Source: Excoecaria cochinchinensis (Eukaryota; Streptophyta; Magnoliopsida; Malpighiales; Euphorbiaceae). From it: a stretch of 64,000 nucleotides of DNA. Under the pieces are notes generated by a model. That model was given only the letters and a program-made list of their open reading frames with translations. It ran no database searches and was not told the DNA's origin. This document shows, in pieces, positions 60,724 to 64,000 of the stretch (positions within the stretch are counted from its first letter, which is position 1; the number at the start of each line of letters is the position of its first letter). The position numbers and the translations under genes are program-made. The stretch spans positions 7,164,501 to 7,228,500 of the forward strand of contig CANTUQ010000073.1 in NCBI GenBank assembly GCA_947683425.1, in the 5' to 3' direction.

Positions 60724-61200
60724 GTTATTTTCTTTTAATTCTTAATAGCCAATCAAGGAATAAGTTAGATGCCCGTAGAAAATGAAATTTGCACTAATTA
60801 AAGGGACTAATTAAAGGGTGAAATTTGTACTAATCAAGAAATAAGTTAATAGCCAATCTTTTTCATATCCCCTTTTGAAGGGTGAAATTTTCACTAATTA
60901 ACTATTAATTCTAACACCAATTAACACTAATTCAAAATTTATATTTTCTTCAAACAATATTTAATATTCAACAATACCTAACTAACATAAATAAATTAAT
61001 AATAATAACAATCATATTAACAATAATAATAATATAATCAAGTCAACAATAATAATAATATTAATAATAATTAATATTAATAATTAATATTAATAATAAT
61101 AATTAATATTATTAAGAATAATAAAATTATTAATATTATTATTATTATATGAATTTAATAATAATAATAATATTAATAATAATAATAATAATAATATTAA
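60215..61200. other. AT-rich region upstream of the transposase gene with (TTA)n
   Basis: A (TTA)n run spans 60,651-60,723, and mixed taa/aat runs fill 61,000-61,200. It is probably the long first intron or leader of the minus-strand transposase gene, since the GC-rich leader lies beyond it. No coding is supported. Confidence 0.5.
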
Positions 61201-61560
61201 CTAACAGAAAAAAATAAGGGAGCAGATCGGGTACCTGACACCGGAGGAGAGGAGGAAGAGGAGTGGAGGGAGGAGGAGGAGGAGGCGGAGGAGGAGAGGC
61301 GAACCGGCAGTAGACTGATCGGAGCAGAGGACGCCGGCGGCACGCGGAGGGAGGGAAAGAAGGGGAAGATCGGAGTGGGAAGAGGGAAGGAAGGGAAGAG
61401 AGGAGGAGGAGGGGAGGGGACCGGCGATCGGAGGGGAGGGTCGGACCGCCTGCAAGGGCGCGGTGGTCGGCGGCGTGAGGGATGGCGCGCAGAGATTGGA
61501 GGGGAGAGGAAGGAGAGAGAGAGGGGATCGGGTGGGGGGGGGGGGGGGGGAGAGGGTAAT
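61201..61560 (-). promoter_or_regulatory. GC-rich leader/promoter region of the CACTA transposase gene
   Basis: Purine-rich on the plus strand and so C/T-rich on the transcribed strand, with a run of 17 G at 61,534-61,550. It lies just inside the right subterminal repeats, as similar GC-rich blocks do in two other CACTA elements here (28,870-29,060 and 41,920-42,180). Proline- and serine-rich open frames in it look like low-complexity reading and were not accepted. The promoter role is inferred from position. Confidence 0.4.
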
Positions 61561-61574
61561 AAATTCTGAAATTT

Positions 61575-62070
61575 TAATTTTAGCGACGAAGGGTTTTCTT
61601 CCGTCGCTAAAATTACCGACGGTTTATCCAATCCGTCTCTAATTTTAGCGATGGATTACACTTCCGTTGCTAATTGTAAAATTATTAGCGACGGAATAAA
61701 CTAATCCGTCGCTAAATAAAACTTAATTATTTTATTTTCTCTTTAGCGACGGTAAATACTTACCATCGCTATTTTTAGCGACGGTCTATTAGAACCGTCG
61801 CTAATTTTACGATGGTTTTAATAAACCGTCACTCTTTTGAGCGACGGTTTAATTTTTCGTTGCTAAAAACTGTCGCAGAATTTGGTGGGAACAATTGGCG
61901 CCATATTTAGCGACGGATTTTAATTTTCGTCGCCAATTAGCGGCGGCTAAATGTAACCGTCGGCATTTAGCGACGGAAGTAATTTTTCGTCGCTAAATAG
62001 CTGCGGAATGTAACTTCCGCCACTATTTAGCGACGAAAATAGTTCCGTCGCTATATTTCCGTCTCTATTC
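61575..62070. repeat. Right subterminal repeats of the CACTA element (agcgacgg type)
   Basis: About twenty copies of ttagcgacgga or its complement in both orientations. The same core occurs at the ends of the CACTA elements at 1-227, 26,845-29,453 and up to 42,772. Confidence 0.9.
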
Positions 62071-62088
62071 TCTTCTTTTCTTGTAGTG

Positions 62089-62948
62089 TTAGAATAGTTT
62101 TAGCCATAGCTGCTCATTGTGATTATGAGATTTGGAAAATGGATATGAAGACAGCTTTCCTGAATAGAAATATAACTGAGGAAGTGTACATGACACAACT
62201 TGAGGGGTTCATTTCAGGCAATGGTGAAAAGGTATGCAAGCTTCAAAGATCCATTTATGGATTGAAGCAAGCATTTAGGAGCTAGAATATCCGATTCAAT
62301 AAGACAATCAAAGAGTTTGGTTTCTCACAGAATGAGGATGAGCCGTGTGTATAAAAAAGGTCAATGGTGGTGCAATCGTTTTCTTTGTTCTATATGTGGA
62401 TGACATATTAATCATGGGAAATCATATCTCTTTTCTTCAATTAGTCAAAATCTGGTTATCCAAACAATTCTCCATGAAAGACCTTGGAAAAGCATCCTAT
62501 ATTTTGGGAATTAGGATCTATAGAGATAGATCCAATAGATTACTAGGTCTTTCACCATCCACATACATAGATAAAGTATTAAAAAGGTTCAATATGGATC
62601 TCTCTAAGAAAGGATTCATTCCTATAGTACATGGGAAGTACTTTCTAAGTCTATGTGTCTTAAGACACAAGAGGACAGAGAGAACATGAATAGAATACCA
62701 TATGCATTTGCAATTTGTTCTATCATGTATGCTATGTTATGTATACGTCCAGATGTAGCATTTGCTTTGAGTGTCACAAGCAGATTCCAATCCAATTTTA
62801 GAGACGAACACTGAACTACAGTCAATAATATCTTCAAGTACTTGAGAAGAACTAAGGATATATTCTTAGTATATGGAGAAGGTGATTTCAAGTAAGTGGG
62901 TATACTGATACCAGCTTTCAGTCAGACAAAGATGACTGTAAATTTCAA
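62089..62948 (+). pseudogene. Copia RT, C-terminal part
   Basis: After the tta duplication the RT continues: AIAAHCDYEIWKMDMKTAFLN, VCKLQRSIYGLKQA, a TAG at about 62,285 (a tryptophan codon is usual there), a one-base shift near 62,355, then FFVLYVDDILIMGN (62,380-62,420), KQFSMKDLGKASYILGI and, after further frameshifts, YAMLCIRPDVAFAL near 62,730. The catalytic YVDD is present but the gene is broken. Confidence 0.9.
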
Positions 62949-63377
62949 TTGAGTTTTCTATTCATACTGGGAGGCAAAGCAGTCAGTTGGAAGAATTCCA
63001 AACAAGAGACGACTGCTGATTCTACTACAGAAGGTGAGTACGTTGTTGCTTCAGAGGCAACTAAGGAAGTAGTATGGATCAAGAAGTTCATTTCTGAACT
63101 AGGAGTGGTGCTTAACATTATTGATCTAATACCTTTATATTGTTACAACAATGGAGCCATTGAGCAAGCAAAGGAACTACGGTCTCATCAGCGATCCAAG
63201 CATGTTCTCAGGTGCTACCATCTCATCCGAGAGATAATAGCAAGACAAGATGTGAAGATAGAAAGGGTCCCCATAGATAACAATGTGGTTGATCCTGTCA
63301 CTAAGTCATTATCCCAGAGTAAGTACGATCACCATGTGCATAGTATGGACTTAAAACACATGAGTGATTTGCTTTAG
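62949..63377 (+). pseudogene. Copia RNase H
   Basis: The frame reads GGKAVSWKNSKQ, STTEGEYVVASEATKE, YCYNNGAIEQAKE (the usual catalytic C-D-N is C-Y-N here), RSKHVLRCYHLIRE and VDPVTKSLSQSKYDHHV, ending at TAG 63,375. It is the last coding part of the copia element; the PPT follows at once. Confidence 0.9.
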
Positions 63378-63380
63378 TGC

Positions 63381-63390
63381 AAGTGGGAGA
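63381..63390 (+). other. Copia polypurine tract
   Basis: aagtgggaga, the standard copia PPT, lies four bases after the RNase H stop. Confidence 0.8.
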
Positions 63391-64000
63391 TAGTCAAGAG
63401 TATTTCCTGGAGCCCATATAGAATAGGGAATTATGTCATGTATATGAACTTGATTTTCATTTATGAAAGAGGCAATTTACATTTATTAATGCTATGTTAT
63501 TATTACTTATTGCTTGACAAAATGTCTTAAATTAATAAATATAGTCCTTGGTATTATAAATACAGTGCAAAAGCAATAATGAAAAGTTTATGATATGAGA
63601 TGTTTGTTGCATGTAAATGTGTTAATACCTAAATATTCCTAGTCATAGTATTAACAAGAAATGACAATGTTAATACGGATAGACTAGCACATGTTATGTT
63701 TCTTGAATGATTCAAGCAGCTGTCCTCATAACTGTGATCATAGAGATGGTCAAAACTAACAAGTGGATGCTTGTTAAAAGAACAATTTCATTGGAGGCCT
63801 GCCATGAGAATCCTCACATGGATATTAAATCTATGTGAGTGAGGAATCTTTACATAACAGTGGTGCAAGTATCCTCAGACTTGAGATCACCAAAATTATC
63901 TTAAGTAGTGAGTGATATATTTTGACTCTATAACTATTTACCTCCATCGAGGGGTAACCATAGTTAGGAGGTTGGGTATATCATGATCTACTTGAAGATA
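63391..64000 (+). repeat. 3' LTR of the copia element (partial)
   Basis: It starts right after the PPT with tagtcaagag, where TG would be expected (probably TG to TA). It is cut by the window edge. No matching stretch was found near 44,036-45,110, so the shared part would lie beyond this window or is missing from the 5' LTR. Confidence 0.7.

Larger units (their letters stand above)
54131..62088 (-). mobile_element. Complete CACTA (En/Spm) transposon, 7.96 kb
   Basis: It has perfect 13-bp terminal inverted repeats CACTACAAGAAAA at both ends and a tta duplication at 54,128-54,130 and 62,089-62,091. Subterminal repeats fill 54,150-54,420 and 61,575-62,070. Two genes lie on the minus strand: a TNP2-type transposase gene (60,214-56,498) and, downstream, a TnpA-like gene (56,359-54,634). 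The perfect ends suggest recent movement or recent trans-mobility, although the TNP2 gene is damaged. Confidence 0.96.
44036..64000 (+). mobile_element. Ty1/copia retrotransposon split by an LTR-like element and a CACTA transposon (runs off window)
   Basis: Order: 5' LTR end, PBS 45,111, leader, gag-protease 47,083-48,321, integrase 48,350-49,224, RT 53,571-54,130 and 62,089-62,900, RNase H 62,949-63,377, PPT and 3' LTR from 63,391. Integrase before RT is the copia order. Insertions at 49,225-53,570 and 54,131-62,088 interrupt single codons' worth of sequence and the protein reading continues after each. The left limit is not firm: the visible start of the 3' LTR has no counterpart at 44,036, so the 5' LTR is truncated or rearranged. 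Confidence 0.88.

Noticed and set aside
61197..61631. 144-codon proline/serine-rich frame
   Set aside because: It is a low-complexity reading of a C/T-rich strand running into the subterminal repeats; better seen as a leader region.

Overview
This window reads as intergenic heterochromatin of a large, repeat-rich eudicot plant genome. The evidence is dual-RNase-H Ty3/gypsy (Tat-type) and Ty1/copia retrotransposons, CACTA (En/Spm) transposons with TNP2 and Transposase_24 genes, hAT-like MITE copies, plant GT-AG introns, and gene scraps typical of plants (cinnamoyl-CoA reductase-like, F-box/FBD). I see no intact host gene, rRNA, tRNA gene or CRISPR array. The species cannot be named from this sequence.

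Left half (1-30,433): one nested stack whose joints carry target-site duplications (TSDs). A CACTA-like element (right part at 1-227, terminus at 30,408-30,433) was split by an old reverse-oriented Tat retrotransposon (228-30,407, TSD ctaat). That relic was later split by a solo-LTR-like element (5,754-26,206, TSD tagtc) and by a small CACTA element carrying captured reductase exons (26,845-29,453). The solo LTR was in turn split by a full-length 17.9-kb Tat element (6,273-24,148, TSD ctaag). The full-length element has near-identical LTRs, PBS, gag-pro, pol with two RNase H domains and integrase, an antisense spliced gene, a second sense gene with a 5' intron, a 140-bp tandem array and a PPT. 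Its genes are broken by stops, mostly TAG. The antisense and sense extra genes diverge from one intergenic block holding the same 15-bp palindromic motif found before the LTR TATA box.

Middle (30,434-44,035): a reverse solo LTR (30,451-36,835) holds a Tat solo LTR (30,897-33,430) and two inverted hAT-like copies. The TSDs of those copies are swapped, which shows that the segment between them was inverted by recombination. After it come unassigned sequence, a copia-type solo LTR (38,921-40,552), an LTR-end fragment, a third CACTA end with an F-box/FBD gene scrap, and more unassigned sequence.

Right half (44,036-64,000): a Ty1/copia element (PBS 45,111; gag-PR, integrase, RT, RNase H; 3' LTR running off the window) is split twice. 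One insertion is a 4.3-kb LTR-like element (49,225-53,570) that itself carries a MITE and a tandem array. The other is a complete 7.96-kb CACTA transposon (54,131-62,088, TSD tta) with a decayed TNP2 transposase gene and a nearly intact TnpA-like gene.

All boundaries and similarities come from reading by eye. No alignment or database search was run, and family names rest on recognised motifs.
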